Assembly (NCBI GenBank): GCA_010093685.1 | Contig: MU006232.1 | Span: 521,427 to 585,426, forward strand | Direction: 5' to 3' | Source of the DNA: Ophiobolus disseminans | Lineage: Eukaryota > Ascomycota > Dothideomycetes > Pleosporales > Phaeosphaeriaceae | DNA length: 64,000 nucleotides | Part shown: positions 24,862 through 37,252 of the stretch, piece by piece | Numbering within the stretch: the stretch's first letter is position 1 | Layout: each line of letters starts with the position of its first letter | Notes under the pieces: generated by a model | What the model was told of the DNA's origin: nothing | Database searches by the model: none | What the model saw: the letters and a program-made list of their open reading frames with translations, nothing else | Made by a program: the position numbers and the translations under genes

Positions 24862-27800
24862 TCGTATATGAGTCCTCAAAATGGTAGACCAGGCGAGGCC
24901 AATGAGTTCATGTGAATACAGTAATTAGGTCGCATAGCTGCGAAGTATGTGCCTGTATACTCTCAGTCTGTGCTACACTGGTAGTTGTTTCCCGTCCAAA
25001 CCTAGTCTTAACGCACGCCTGAACCCAAAGTAGAATCATAATTCATTGTGGCCCATATCTTGCAGCCAGAATATCGTCTTTCACCCTCCTTGGCGGATGG
25101 GGGCCTAAGACGGAACTGTAGATGGTCCGCCTACATTACTAGGTGTCCCAATGTCGTCTTCGTGAACGCGGTTTCAAGACTTCATACCGGTTAAGATGTT
25201 CGGTACGCTATCTAGGAAATTGATTAACCACTGCCCAAGTCGATGCGATTCTATACAAGTTGGCCCATGAATCTCTAGGCATAATTTTGCCACGCTACTA
25301 CCCCTCCGATGTGAACATTTGTTTCCCGGAGCTAGTGAAGAGAGCTGGAGCTTTCCAACGCGCTCGATGGTTTGTCGTGGATCTTGTGTTCTCCCACTCA
25401 GGCGCCCTGGCGTCAAAGTGTAAGCCTGTGGGCGCTCATCTCGTGGGTTGTGAAACCCCTATCAATATTCTCCTCGTAGCCTAGGGAGACTGCGAGCCAT
25501 AACAGCTCCCCAGGTAGCTCTTTGCAGTTGTATAGGGCGCCTGAAGGCAGGGGTTGGGATAGTTCTTGGCTGGACTTACCGCCCTCGCCCTAGGCGGTCG
25601 GCTGGGGCCTACGTGTCACACAACGTCTCTTTCTCTCCCGCTGATTATTCCTGGTAGGGCTTCCTCCGCCGCTACCACGACTGCTCCAGAAAACCTCAAC
25701 AATGCCACAAACGGATTCTGAGTGAATTCTGAGTCATTGAGGCCGTTCCCGCTCCCTCGAAACCACCTTGGTCGTAGCGACGCTAGGCAATGTAGGAGCA
25801 CATAATTGCACAGCTCGATTAGCGTCGCGATGCTACGATGTCACTCGAATAGCATCGACGAGCTTGGACATCCTGTCTATTGACTCCTTGCATGCCCCAC
25901 GACCATGGCGAAGGCCAATACCGCCGCTTTGCAAGAAGCAAACACTACCGCGACGAGTCCTAATGAGGACAAGACGAACTCGTTCAAGGGCGTAGGCCCG
26001 CTCTGCTAAACAGATATCGAGCGCTCGCTTCCACGTCACCACGGCGGGCGAACCTAATCGAGGAAGAGAAGGTCGCCGCCGAGGCCAAAGAAGAACACTA
26101 GCGATACCGACATCGCTAGGGCCAGGATTGAGGCGCAGATCGATGACGGGTTCTTGATGCTGACAATGAACAAACTCTTCTACTTAGCCCACGCGGGTTG
26201 TATGTGAGGCTACCAACAAGTACGAAGATGTCCCCACAGCACGTTGAAGTAGATCAGAAGTGTGTGCGGTGGCACACGCTTTGACTCTCGATGCGATTGT
26301 TCCTTAAAGCTGAGTTCACAGCCGAGCTGTATTGTACGCTGTTAGTCTGATAGCTACCAAACAGTGGTGCAACAGTTGAAGAAGGTGAAATGCCAGACAG
26401 GGCTTTGGAGAGTACAGCTTGGACACTTATGATCCAAAGATGTCGTACTCTCTCGAACCATCTCGTAGGGGTCGATAGCTTGCTAGACTTCAAGCGTACC
26501 TTCTGGATTCAGGCAAGGCAAGAGTAGTTCGCAAGTCAGCCGTTGCCGGATTGTTGACGTCCGGCTGAGCCGCATTCCGTTGCACTCTGCCAAGGTTTAC
26601 GTGCTCTGCTAGTCTTAGCCTTATGTCGAAGACTCGGCCGCTCAGCATCTAAACGTCGCGCAGCTTGAGTCAGATATATTACACATTCCATGTCTCCGTC
26701 TCTTGCATATCATTGCTTGTGCCCGCCCTCACGGCTCGAGCTGCATGGTGTCGCTTTGCCTTTAGCCATACCTCAGTTGCGCACATTCCGGTCTCTTGCG
26801 TCCAGCCCCGGGCTAGGATTACGCTTTATGTGATCTCAGTGTAGCGAGCAAGGCAGGTCGTAAAGCACGAGGCCTCATTGTCTCGAACGTCACGCTGGTT
26901 CCCGCTGAGGCGCTGTATCACTGACTGTTGCAGCGCGCCTTGCTCCCGGTTCGAGCGCCCCTGTGCTAAGTGGCAGTGTGGCCGACACGCTCGATGCCCG
27001 ATCTGCTAGGCGCAGCCGTTAGTCATTTGAGTTGTAACCCGGCAACCTGCGGCGCCTCAAGACTTGACGCGCCGGTGCATTTCAAGTGTCGATAGTATGC
27101 CGACAATCATGTCTACGCGCACTTGGCGTCTTGCCGGCATGGTGCAATTGCCTTCTGCTACTGCGCATATTGCCAGGGCATCTTGCGAGCCCAAGTTACC
27201 CTTCGCAGAAAAACGTATGGTGATCGAGAACGTGAGGCGGGTGGAATGCCAACCTCGCTGGCTCAGTACTCAGGTTATGGCGCAGGCTTAGGTGTTGCTA
27301 GGACATACATCACCCTATCTTGTCTGTTCGTCCGCTTTCATGGAGGTCTTAATGGGCATATAAAAGCTGGCCGACATGCTCAATGCCTTATATGCCGTGG
27401 TATCTGTCAACCCGGCTCTTGCAACTGCGCGTCTTGGGGTCGGATAGCCGGTGTGAGCTACTACAGCGTCATAAGCATGCCGACGGTCGCAACACCTCCC
27501 TAAGCTTTGTCAAAAGCGCGCGCTCTCGCCTTGTCCCATAGAGGTGTTCCCGCACGCCGGAGGGCCGTTGACATGTCCGAATTTATGCCTGCTGACGTCG
27601 CCATTGCTCTTATCCGCCAACTTCACAGCTCCTCACGAAGTTCTGCCATATCAGCGCCATGATCCCGTAGTGGCTCGCGTGGTGTGGGGTTGTGTGGGCT
27701 AGGGGCGGCGTCTTCCTCGATGCGGTGCGGTGCCTGCGCGGAGCGACTATAGGCAAGGGCGACGGTGGATTATTCGGCGGGGGGTCTCGCGCAGTGTCGT

Positions 27801-29310
27801 CGCAGGTGGTGCATCGGGGGACGTGAAGTGAAATCTTGACTAGGGGACTGTCACGGAAGGCGCTGCTCGCGACGCGATTTCCATATCCGACTTGATTGGC
27901 ATAGCGCGGGAAGCGCGGCGACAACGAGCAATTCGCGTCTTTTTCGCGAGCAGCAGCACTATCGTGAGCACATGTGCAGTCTCTGCGCAGCTTCTCGAGC
28001 TTCTGAGTCAAGACATGCATGGGGTGGCAGCGTGGGCCTCGATACACGACTCGTACTGCGGTACCGGTACGCCATCTTCATGCGGCAAGGTCGCATTCCC
28101 CAGACTCGTCTAAATCGACTGCGTCTGCTTGTACTTTCTTTGCACATTCATCACACTCTCTCTATCATTTATCCAACTTCGTATGCAGTCTCCCAAGAAT
28201 CCACGTGCTATTCCCCGGCCTAGCCAGCTCTTCCGTGTCTCTGATGTTGTAACAGGGCGATGTCTATGAGCGCAGCAGTCATAGCTATGCTTGTCGAACG
28301 ACACCTAAGTACTCCTCAAGATCGTTATCATCGTCACGAGCATATCTGCTTAGCAAAAGGCTCTCTGTGATCATTGCCTTTGCAAGCGAGTGGGAAGGGC
28401 TTACTAGATATTCGACCCAAAGCATATGCGAGTAACTGGTATTGTAGTCATTATGAAGTGCGTCTCCTTACTTTAAGCATCCCTACTCTTGCTCAGGATC
28501 AGTTTACTCTCATATCGTCTTGTTGCCCTTACACCGCGTGCTTCACTTTCGGGTGGTATGCTTTCAAGTAACACGCATTAAGAATCCCCATTTCTCCTTG
28601 CAACATCTCTCAATTGAAGAACATCGAATCAGTACATCGTGGGCATCGACACATATGGTTCAATTCCGACGCCGAATTATCTCAAGTTGGAGTGCGTATG
28701 CGGCTGCCGTCTTGATCCTTCATCTTCTCACTACTATTGCATATTTGCACACGATCACTCTCGATGTCCACGACTGAACTCTTCATCATCTATATCATTC
28801 CTCATCGTAAATCGGACACGGTCTTGTAGCCGCTCAGACTGCCTCGCTAGCCTACCCCGCGGCCCTTGACCGCTCAAGGGCATCACTCAGTCGCGCCTGC
28901 CAGTTCGGCCCTGCTTCAGCTGTGGTCACCCACCATTCTCTACTCAGTCTCCGACCTTCTCGTGCACTCATATTGACCCTCCCCACCACATATTAAGGCA
29001 TACCAGTTGCTCATAGGACCATCACGCCTTCACCATAGCTTCGATCTCCTCTTACTCGAGCCGCAGAAGCTTCTCGTCCCTCACTTGCGCCCTCGCTATT
29101 CGCTGCTGTCGTCGCCGTCCAAGCTTCGCGCTAGCAACCAAACTAGCGCCTGTTGCTCCTGCCCTCTGCCCATATAAACAACAGCTCCCTCTCCACAACA
29201 TCCGCTCTCCGCTCAACTCGACCCGATCGCTCAACTCAACTCAACTCGAGCGTTCAACTTCAAGAGTCTTACCTCGCCTCACCTTACCCGCTCATCCTAC
29301 TTCGCCTGTC
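24862..29310. other. 4.4-kb stretch without a convincing gene
   Basis: No ORF above 145 codons with recognisable content. 25895-26180 on the plus strand reads as short Ala/Arg/Glu-rich pieces interrupted by stops, which could be remnants of a gene or transposon. 27610-28047 on the minus strand is a 145-codon ORF without a motif. The last ~300 bp are pyrimidine-rich and hold the promoter and leader of the DEAD-box helicase, including a TATA-like CATATAAAC at 29170-29178. No terminal inverted or direct repeats were noticed. Confidence 0.5.
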
Positions 29311-31406
29311 ATGTCTGACGTAGGTTCCAACGCTGGTCTCGATGAGGCTGCCATTGTCCGCAAGGCCAAGCTGGCCGAGGACCTCGCACGCGCGAAAGCT
29401 GCGGGCTGGAACGACCCCATCCCATTCAACTATGGCCCTACCGCTGGTGAAGAGGCTGCTCCAGATGAGTCTCGCGACACCGTCCCTTGGCTCTCCGACG
29501 CGGCCGTCTACGCGTGGGACGACGAGTTCGGTGATGTTGGTGAGCGGAACCCAGCCCTGGAGGACATGCTCTTTACCGGTGAGCATCTCCAGCGTGCCGG
29601 TGGTGCCATCAAGGCGCTCACTTTCGATGTCACGGTCGAGGGCCCAGAGAAGGTCCACCCTGTCCGCAACGTAAGTCACTCTGCTGTCAAGTCTGATGAC
29701 GAATGTACTAACAATGCGTAGTTCGATGACGCTGGTCTTCACCCCGTCATGCTAGCGAACGTCAAGTTGTGCCAGTACAACGTCCCCACTCCCATTCAGT
29801 CATACTGCATCCCGGCTGTCCTCAGTGGACACGACGTCGTCGCTGTTGCACAGACTGGTAAGTGATCTCTCTCTACCTGTTGCATCGTACGTCACTCACA
29901 TATATTCTAGGTTCTGGCAAGACCGCGGCGTTTCTCATCCCTATCCTCTCGAAGTTGATGGGTAAGGCTCGCCAGCTGGCCGCCCCTCGTCCTAATCCGG
30001 CTCGTTACAACGCCGCGACCGACCGTGTTCGTGCCGAGCCCCTGGTATTGGTGGTCTGCCCAACCCGTGAGCTGGCGTGCCAGATTTTCGACGAGGCTCG
30101 CCGTCTCTGCTACCGGACCATGTTGCGTCCTTGTGTCGTGTACGGTGGTGCTCCAACCAGGAACCAGCGTGAACAGCTCGAGATGGGTTGCGACATCCTC
30201 ATCGCCACCCCGGGCCGTCTCATGGATTTCATGCAGAACAACAACCTGCTGTCGTTCAGGCGCCTCAAGTAAGTTCCGCTCTCACCTCATCCTGTCTGGA
30301 TTCGCAGCTCAGTGTCTGTACTCGCAACTCAGCTCTTACCCCACCCTGTCTAGATTCGCAGCTAACACATGCTAGGTTCACCGTGATCGATGAGGCTGAT
30401 GAGCTTCTGTCTACCGGCTGGGAGGAGACCATGGAGAAGCTGTTCCAAGGCTCTGGCTCTGGTATGATGACATGTCCTTGTGCAACATGATCGATGCTGA
30501 CCTTTGTAGACATGAACACCGACGCCGATCACACCTACCTCATGTTCTCGGCCACCTTCCCCAAGTCTGCTCGTCGCCTTGCGAAGGAGTACATGGAAGA
30601 AGATTGCTGCAGAATTAAGGTGGGACGTGTGGGCAGCACTCACGAGAACATCAAGCAGCAGATCATCTACGTCGATGAGAGCGCGAAGAACCAGGCCTTG
30701 GTCGATCTCATCTTCTCTGATGAGCCCCAGCGCACCCTGATCTTCACCAACTCCAAGGTCAAGTGCGACATGGTCGACGATTACCTCTACAACAAGGGCA
30801 TGCCCGTCACCTCCATCCACTCCGACCGCACTCAGCGTGAGCGTGAGGATGCTCTGTAAGTACTTCCAAGCTTCGACGCGAGAATCCACTAACATGACAA
30901 GACGCTCTTTCCGTACTGCTAGGTGCCCTCTCCTCGTTGCTACCGGTGTCACTGCCCGTGGTCTCGATGTCGCCAACGTCAAGCACGTCATCAACTATGA
31001 CCTGCCCTCAACTCAGCACGATGGCATCACTGAGTACATCCACCGCATCGGCCGTACCGCTCGTATTGGCAACGAGGGCAAGGCCACTTCATTCTTCAAC
31101 GACCGCAATGATGACATTGGCGAGGACCTCTGCAAGATCTTGATCGAGTCCAAGCAGGATATTCCGGACTTCCTCGAGCAGTTCAAGCCTGAGGACCCTA
31201 CCCAGATCGATTGGCACGATGGCACTGATGATGAGTCTGATGGCATCGGCGGCGGTTTCGGTGACGATGCTGGCGCTGGTTTCGGTGGCGAGGCTACTAC
31301 CGAAGAGGCTGGCGGCGAGGCTGGCGGCTTCAGCGCTGATGATGGCGGCTTTGGTGGTGGAGGTGACGGTGGCTTCGCTGCTGATGACAAGGTTGCCTCG
31401 TGGTAA
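29311..31406 (+). CDS. DED1/DDX3-like DEAD-box ATP-dependent RNA helicase
   Basis: Six exons (29311-29670, 29722-29857, 29911-30268, 30376-30461, 30510-30855, 30902-31406) encode 596 residues. The helicase motifs are intact and in order: Q motif (NVPTPIQ), Walker A AQTGSGKT (about 163-170), PTREL, TPGR, VIDEADE (about 288-294), FSATFP, ARGLDV and HRIGRTAR. The C-terminal ~60 residues are Gly/Asp/Ala-rich (GGGFGDDAG...GGFGGGGDGGF) and acidic rather than RGG-type. It unwinds or remodels RNA; DED1 relatives act in translation initiation and RNP granules. The N-terminus is short and has a WDDEFG motif but lacks the arginine-rich extension of canonical Ded1, so this may be a paralogue rather than the main DED1. 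The short introns (46-53 nt) are canonical; intron 3 is unusual (separate entry). Confidence 0.92.
30269..30375 (+). repeat. Three-copy 20-nt repeat inside helicase intron 3
   Basis: This 107-nt intron, twice the usual size here, contains three related 20-mers: 30293-30312, 30313-30332 (directly adjacent) and 30347-30366. They share the pattern TGTCTGGATTCGCAGCTCAG with few differences, and each carries a CAG or CTAAC-like 3' part. Without the extra copies the intron would be close to the window's typical length. Internal tandem duplication is seen directly. Any splicing role is inference. Confidence 0.85.
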
Positions 31407-32297
31407 ATGCAGTCGCTCCGGCACTGCTCACAACTTCGGTTGCTCTTGCCACCCCTTCATCTTACCCAAAAGTGCGTCCGCAGCACGCTTCGCGCGGCTT
31501 GCGTTTCACGGCTGCACACTCATAACCTCGGGTCCGGTGCTATGGCTTCCGGCCAATGATCACGCTTCACGAGCTAACGACATGACGACATGACGACATG
31601 ACGACATGACGACATTTACTTGACGGTGGTTTGGCCGCGTGCCTCTTGACGGGGCCACTACCACCAATCTTGGAGTGATGATGTTCACGGTTAGCTACTT
31701 CAAAATCTCAAAACGATGTCTGAAAAGTGTTTGTGCCATGTGGCTTGTGATGTGATGTCCTCGATGCTCACGTTACTCAATACCTCTCGTTCCGTGTCTA
31801 GTTTTCAGTTTGAGATTCTCCTTGGGCCACATGCTGGATGTACCGCCCTCTTCATCCGGTACCTTCACACTCTCTCCTGGAGACTCGCGTGTTCCCCATA
31901 TACGCATTTTTAACGAGGCTACAATATGTAGCAATTCTCTAGAAGCAGCTTCCAGGACTGCGGCAAGCCATTCAAATGACACGGAAAGTTTGGCATCGCG
32001 GCTTGAGTATGTCGGAAGAGCTGGAAGCGAGAAAAATGTTGAAGATACTGGGTACGAACGAGTCACAAGAGAGGTAATACAGGGTTTCGATTATGCTCTT
32101 GCGCAAGATCAGGTACATTTGATGGTATAGTTAAGAAAAACGGAGTATGCTCATAGGGCTTGGCAGTCGTGATTTCGTGTGTGCCGCGCGCCAGCTGATG
32201 TGCCGGGTTCGCCAGCGCGAGTCGCGGCATACCACATCGCCACTCGCCTGTACTCGCGCTTGGATCGTCTTGAGGCTAAATCGGCCTCCGAAGTGTG
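31407..32297. other. 3' UTR of the helicase and intergenic region
   Basis: About 890 bp. It includes an exact 8-bp tandem repeat (separate entry). A minus-strand ORF (31773-32066) and a plus-strand ORF (31810-32130) overlap and have no recognisable content. The promoter of the PIF1-like gene lies at its right end. Confidence 0.5.
31581..31612. repeat. Tandem repeat of CATGACGA, four exact copies
   Basis: Four perfect head-to-tail copies of the 8-mer CATGACGA, with partial units on both sides (ACGA before, CAT after), lie 175 bp past the helicase stop codon, probably in its 3' UTR or just beyond. The copies are a minisatellite-like slip product; copy number may vary between strains. Confidence 0.9.
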
Positions 32298-35152
32298 ATG
32301 ACCAAATCAAAGCAGTCCATAGTCCACTTTTTCGGGCGTAGGCAAATGCTTTTACTGCATTCTGTGCCGAACCCCTCACTGATTTGTGGCAGAGATGATG
32401 TAGACAACGCCCGCACGATCGAAACCGCTTCCAGCAGTCTCTCCGTTCCTCGGATATCTCGGCCTCAAACCAGGCACAAGGAGGACATTGTCTTACCGCC
32501 TCTCGATGCCACGATCAAGACGTTCAAGAAGCGGCGTCTCTCACAACACAGCACGAGCGCTACTTCGCACGCCAAACAACACAAGAAGGTTGCAACAAGG
32601 TATCACGAGGACAGAGACGTTGGCATCGGTGGGGAAGCCCGCGATGTCCCAAGCACGCTGTCAACGTCGGCTCGTCGTCCTCATGCTGGAATGCATTCAA
32701 GCATGGAGACCCCTTCGTTGAACCAACCAGTCTCTAAATCCTCGAGATCCACCATCTCGCAGTGTTTCTCACAACGCCATCGCGACACCGTATGCACGGG
32801 CATAAATAAAGCGAACAACCTGCCGCGTTCAGCAATACCCGGCAGCTCCGCGGAATCGAATTGCTTTTATGGGACGCCTATTACTTCTGCTCAAATTGCA
32901 GCGAGTTTGAAATCGAAGCTAAAGATGCAGCCTAGCAAATCTCGCGGCAAACGAGCCAGAAAACCCCAATCAAGCCAAATCAAGGAGGTAGCGGCAGGCA
33001 AGCTTGAATCTGAAAGCACCAACTTCTCCCAGGCTTCCGCTACACCTGTATACTCTCTTGAATCCACGCAGTCCTCAAATCTAGATGACCTTGTCAAGCA
33101 GGTATCTGACTTACCGATTGAAGTCGCATCCAACGAATGCATAGCCCCTGCTGTACGTGCCAAAGACATCCAGTATGTGTCTACTGCTGTGGATAACGCC
33201 ACGGATAAGGACCCCAGACTGAGCGATGAGCAACAAAGAGTTGTCGACCGCGTCCTTCGGGATCATAATCCTAATGTATTCTTTACTGGCTCCGCTGGCA
33301 CTGGTAAATCTGTCGTCCTGAGAACTCTCGTGAGAGAGCTCGAAGCTCGTAGCAAGCGAGTGTTTTGTGACACCGACCCATCTTTCCGCCTACAATGTGA
33401 AAGGTCAGACCATTTGGAACTATGCTGGCTGGACTCCGCAAGATCTTGGCAAACCTTTGCACAAGCTAGAGATATCAGGGCGTGAGAAAATAGTTTGGGA
33501 TAGGCACATTCAAACCGATGTGTTAATCATTGAGGAAGTCAGAATGCTCGAAAACCACTTCATTGAACGTTTGAGCGCGGCGATGAAGGCCGCCCGCCAG
33601 GAATGCCGAGGCGGTCACAAGCCTTTTGGTGGCATTCAAGTCGTAGTAACCCGGTGACGTAAGTGGAGAAGCCAATTCCAATTTAGTTCTGTTTTGGCCT
33701 AACATATACAGTTCTACCAATTGGCTCCAGTCGAGCCTTTCAAGTATTGTCTCTGGTGCGGCAAAAACATACCGAAGAAAACCAAATCCTCGGAATATGA
33801 ATGTAATGGGTGCCAGACCATTTTCTCCACGATTGACCAATGGGCTTTTTCAGAGCAAAGCATGGGAGGTATGTGTTTAGTGGTTACATGTCGTACGCTC
33901 CCAAATGCTCACATGTATAGGAATGTAATTTTGAGCACGTCCACTTGGTACAGATCCATCGACAGGTCGACACTGAGCTTGTTGGTCTTCTTCAGAGGGC
34001 ACGCACTAGTAATTATGCCCATGGCTAAGGTTTGTGGCTACGAAGCTTCCGGCGGCGTACCATTGAGTGGCGTCCTATCTGCGAGGTGTTTCGATGCTAC
34101 ATCTACCTTGTCTTCGAAAAACAAAAATTGGGGTAGCTAACATGGTACAGCGGGATACTTGAACAACGACGACAGGCGAGTTCTGCTTCGCTCCAAGCCA
34201 GACATCACAGACGCCGTGAAACTCTTTCCGAAGCGTAGCGAGGTTGACGAAGTGAACACCCGTGAACTGAATCAACTCAAGACCAAAGCCTACTCTTACG
34301 TCTCACATGATCATTATCATCTTGACCAGAGGCATGAAGCGGACCGGTCTGTGGCGATGCTCACTCGTAACATCAGTGGTACCATGGCTGCGCTCGTGAG
34401 TATAGATGCTTAATCCATTTGTTCTTAACTGAGTCGCTGCAACAGAGAGACCACCGATACGACGCTGAAGTTTTCCTCAAAGTAGGCATGAAAGTGGTGC
34501 TCACCCAGAACTTGGAGCGTGATAGAGGCCTGGTGAATGGCTCGCAGGGAAAAATCATTAGGTTTGAGGCGTGCAATACGAAGCAACTTCCGGGTGACAC
34601 ACCAAACAGTGAAAAAGGCTTCGGACCTCCGCCACTTGATGGTCAGCATGCCGCTTATCGTCATCATAGTATCGTGCGCTTCGTGGACTATAACAAGCGT
34701 GACGGAAAACTGCAGCCGTGGCCCGTTGTCAAATTTCACGATGGCCAAGAACGAACCATCTACGCCGATTGTGCCGTCGATCCGTACGGACAAGAACAGC
34801 CGTTCAGCCTCTTCTCTAGGACTCAGATACTGTTATGCCTGGGTTACGCCATCACTTTGCACAAATCAGAGGTACAAGTTTTGAATTGAATTGATGTGCG
34901 ACTGTTGACAACGGCCAGGGAATGTCGCTTGATCGCCTCAACGTCGACCTTAGTCAGGCATGGGAATGGAGCCAGGTCTATGTTGCGCGTGAGTTGTCAA
35001 ATGTTTGTATGGCACAGAACTCGCTAATCCGAAAAGTGAGCCGAGCGAGAAGCCTAGCTAGCTTAGAGGTCGTGGGACTCCCCCACGGGAACTTGAACGG
35101 CGTAGATCTGGCGGTGAGGGCATTTTACAGTGATTGTCTTCAAAATGCATGA
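32298..35152 (+). pseudogene. PIF1-like DNA helicase with frame lesions
   Basis: Exons read as 32298-33658, 33712-33868, 33921-34008, 34151-34395, 34446-34871, 34919-34988 and 35037-35152. Apart from three single-base problems this gives a full PIF1-family helicase of about 820 residues. Seen: LSDEQQRVVDRVL, Walker A TGSAGTGKS, NYAGWTP, a Walker B region reading LIIEEVRM where DE(V/I)SM is usual, VVT then FYQLAPV, a zinc-knuckle-like CLWCG...CNGC insertion, IHRQVD, GLVNGSQGKIIRF, HKSEGMSLDR (usually KSQG) and QVYVALSRARSL. The frame is lost by one extra base in the T run 33363-33366, one in the C run 33650-33652 and one near 33867-33869. The N-terminal ~300 residues are basic and disordered and start with a PIP-box-like KQSIVHFF. 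PIF1 helicases act in DNA replication and telomere maintenance. Changed catalytic residues plus lesions suggest decay; sequence error is the alternative. Confidence 0.7.
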
Positions 35153-36616
35153 AAGTGATAGAACATTGCACCAGCCGAGACTGTGGACGTCGATACCCAC
35201 ACAGTTCTCTGCAATGAAGGCTATCATACCCTCGGAGCTATGACGGAGGCCGACGAAGTGAAACAACAATTCATTTTCTTACGCAAGGCGTTGGCGTTGT
35301 GCATTTTCTGCTCTTGAAGCAGATCACATGACATGTTCTTTTATAATGACCTTGATGGTCTGCCTGTAGTACAGAAATCTACACATAAATACAACCCAAA
35401 TGTTGAGGCACTTAGTAAACTTCTGAGCAAAGGCAGAAGGCGATCGCCTGAATAGCAACCCTCTCTTCGTGCACATGTTTTCGCACCTGCAACACATCGC
35501 ACCCTCTTTCTAATCGCTAAATTCCTACCATCTAGGCTTTTGCATACTCCATAAGCGACACGATGCCTGATGATCACTCGCATAGCTCATGCGCCGGGTA
35601 GTTTCTCCACCAACGGTGTTGACCCTTTAAACGGAAGTGGCCCGGTTGTCCGCAGCTGGCCTTGGACGTGGCTTGCCCCTCGCACCACGTGCAAACAAAC
35701 TTGAACGCTGGAAAACTGGAACGGCTATCGATATCTGTTCAAACGACACTGCTTAGCATCAACGGAACAGCCCTTGAGGGCTCCACTGTTCCAACCAGCA
35801 ATCCCAGTCGACGCATCAATTTGTTCTGTAAACGAAACGGCGTGCCGCAACATGGACCCCCGCTTAAATCTATTTCGGTACCGTCCTGAACAACTCGCGC
35901 AAAGTGGTCAAGCGACACCAAGGCTGTGCCAACCGGCTCAATGCCTTGTCTTGCAACATTACGATCCAGATCTTGTTGTACAACACGTTGATCTTTGCAA
36001 TCGCAAGGACCCAAGCCAGCGCCAAGTTAGAATCCTACCGGCGAATCTTGACCGGTATGTAGACAACGTGCCAAGTGGGCTGGCGGTGCTCATGAATTTT
36101 GCACGAAGGATTGGATCGCATGTTTGCTGCCCAGATACGAGGGCGCTGTGCGTGATCTGGGTTTCTCCGCCGCGAGCTAACCGGCCTCCATCAAACGGTC
36201 CTTCACGCACTCGGTCCCCGAAAAGAAGGAGAGAAGGATAATGCGCTCGTTCCCCGCTGACAGTAGATTTCCTCGGAAATTGCAGCTACTGCAATGCATT
36301 TGGGAGGGTTCAGCCCCCCCGCATTGAAAATCGATAAGCCGCCTCGACAATATCTCAGGGGGCCGAGATTGCTTGCACAGCCTATTGGCGCAATCCCGGT
36401 TCACACGTGCAGTGCTACCAGTCAGAATACGAGAAAAGCCGCGCTAGCGAGGAGGTCTAGCCCGTGTCTAGACTGATCTTACATTCACGCAAAGCAAGCC
36501 CATTATATCGCGGCACTCGGCCCCTCAGTTGTTGGATTCTGCTCTTGAGTGATTCCTCGCTGCGACAAAAAGAAAGACACTTCGAAATCACTGTCACTTT
36601 CACGTTCTCTTCCATT
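35153..36616. other. Intergenic
   Basis: 1.46 kb between the PIF1-like gene and the next ORF. A 155-codon plus-strand ORF (35774-36241) and shorter antisense ORFs have no recognisable motif and overlap each other. 36480-36616 is the promoter and leader of the next gene. Confidence 0.5.
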
Positions 36617-37252
36617 ATGCAGTACTCAACAATGTTTCTCGCGCTGCTCGGCGCTGCGACTACGCTGGCTGCCCCCATGGACCACCGCCTCGAGGACATT
36701 CAGTGCCGCTGCCTTTCTTTCTCGACCGATGCGAAACCCACGGTCTGCACGTACATGGGCGCGCACAAACTCGACTGGCATACGGCGACTTCGCTCGCTT
36801 CCGATTACGACCTCAAGATCAACTTCGCCAGCCAGAGCACTATTACAAAGGTCCTGTCCATCAACCGCCCGCTACCCAGCAGCGTACTCCAGACCATCAG
36901 CGATGGAGAGGTCATGCCAGTCGACTCGAAGGACCTGTTGCAGAAAGAGAACAAAATCGTCTGCGGCTTTGGCGACGAGGTCAAGCACATGGGCGACTTG
37001 AACCGGGACCTCGAGCCAGAGTGTCATTTTGTCGGATACGTTGGCGCGGCGTTTATGCTGCTTATTGCTTTCTACGTACTCGCCGAGTACGTCTGGGCTA
37101 GGTACGTGGCATCACTCTTACAAAATCCGACACTTTTGCTAACTTTGGCCAGATTCTTCTCCCAAGGCAGCATCAAGCTCGACGGCGACGAAAAGGCCCT
37201 CATGGCAGACTACGACGCCTCCCTGGACGCTGAAGAGAACGCAGCGCCTTGA
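36617..37252 (+). CDS. Small type I membrane protein with signal peptide, unknown family
   Basis: Two exons (36617-37101 and 37153-37252, intron 51 nt with a CTAAC branch site) encode 194 residues. The ATG chosen precedes a clear signal peptide (MQYSTMFLALLGAATTLAAP, cleavage about residue 18-19). The lumenal part carries cysteines as QCRCLSF, TVCTYM, IVCGFG and PECHF. A transmembrane helix (about 140-160, VGAAFMLLIAFYVLAEYVWA) and a short acidic tail (DYDASLDAEENAAP) follow. An upstream in-frame ATG-less extension exists but the signal peptide fixes the start. Expected in the secretory pathway or plasma membrane. No domain recognised. Confidence 0.75.
   Translation: MQYSTMFLALLGAATTLAAPMDHRLEDIQCRCLSFSTDAKPTVCTYMGAHKLDWHTATSLASDYDLKINFASQSTITKVLSINRPLPSSVLQTISDGEVMPVDSKDLLQKENKIVCGFGDEVKHMGDLNRDLEPECHFVGYVGAAFMLLIAFYVLAEYVWARYVASLLQNPTLLLTLARFFSQGSIKLDGDEKALMADYDASLDAEENAAP

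Noticed and set aside
24457..24879. 140-codon minus-strand ORF with His/Arg/Pro composition
   Set aside because: Antisense of the last exon of the membrane protein.
25895..26180. Transposon remnant
   Set aside because: Short Ala/Arg/Glu-rich pieces with stops, but no transposase, RT or terminal-repeat signature could be recognised.
26930..26975. tRNA B-box-like GGTTCGAGCGCC
   Set aside because: Flanking bases do not form a T-stem and no anticodon arm is found upstream.
27610..28047. 145-codon minus-strand ORF in the 4.4-kb gap
   Set aside because: Pro/His/Arg-rich, no motif, no splice context and overlapped by ORFs in other frames.
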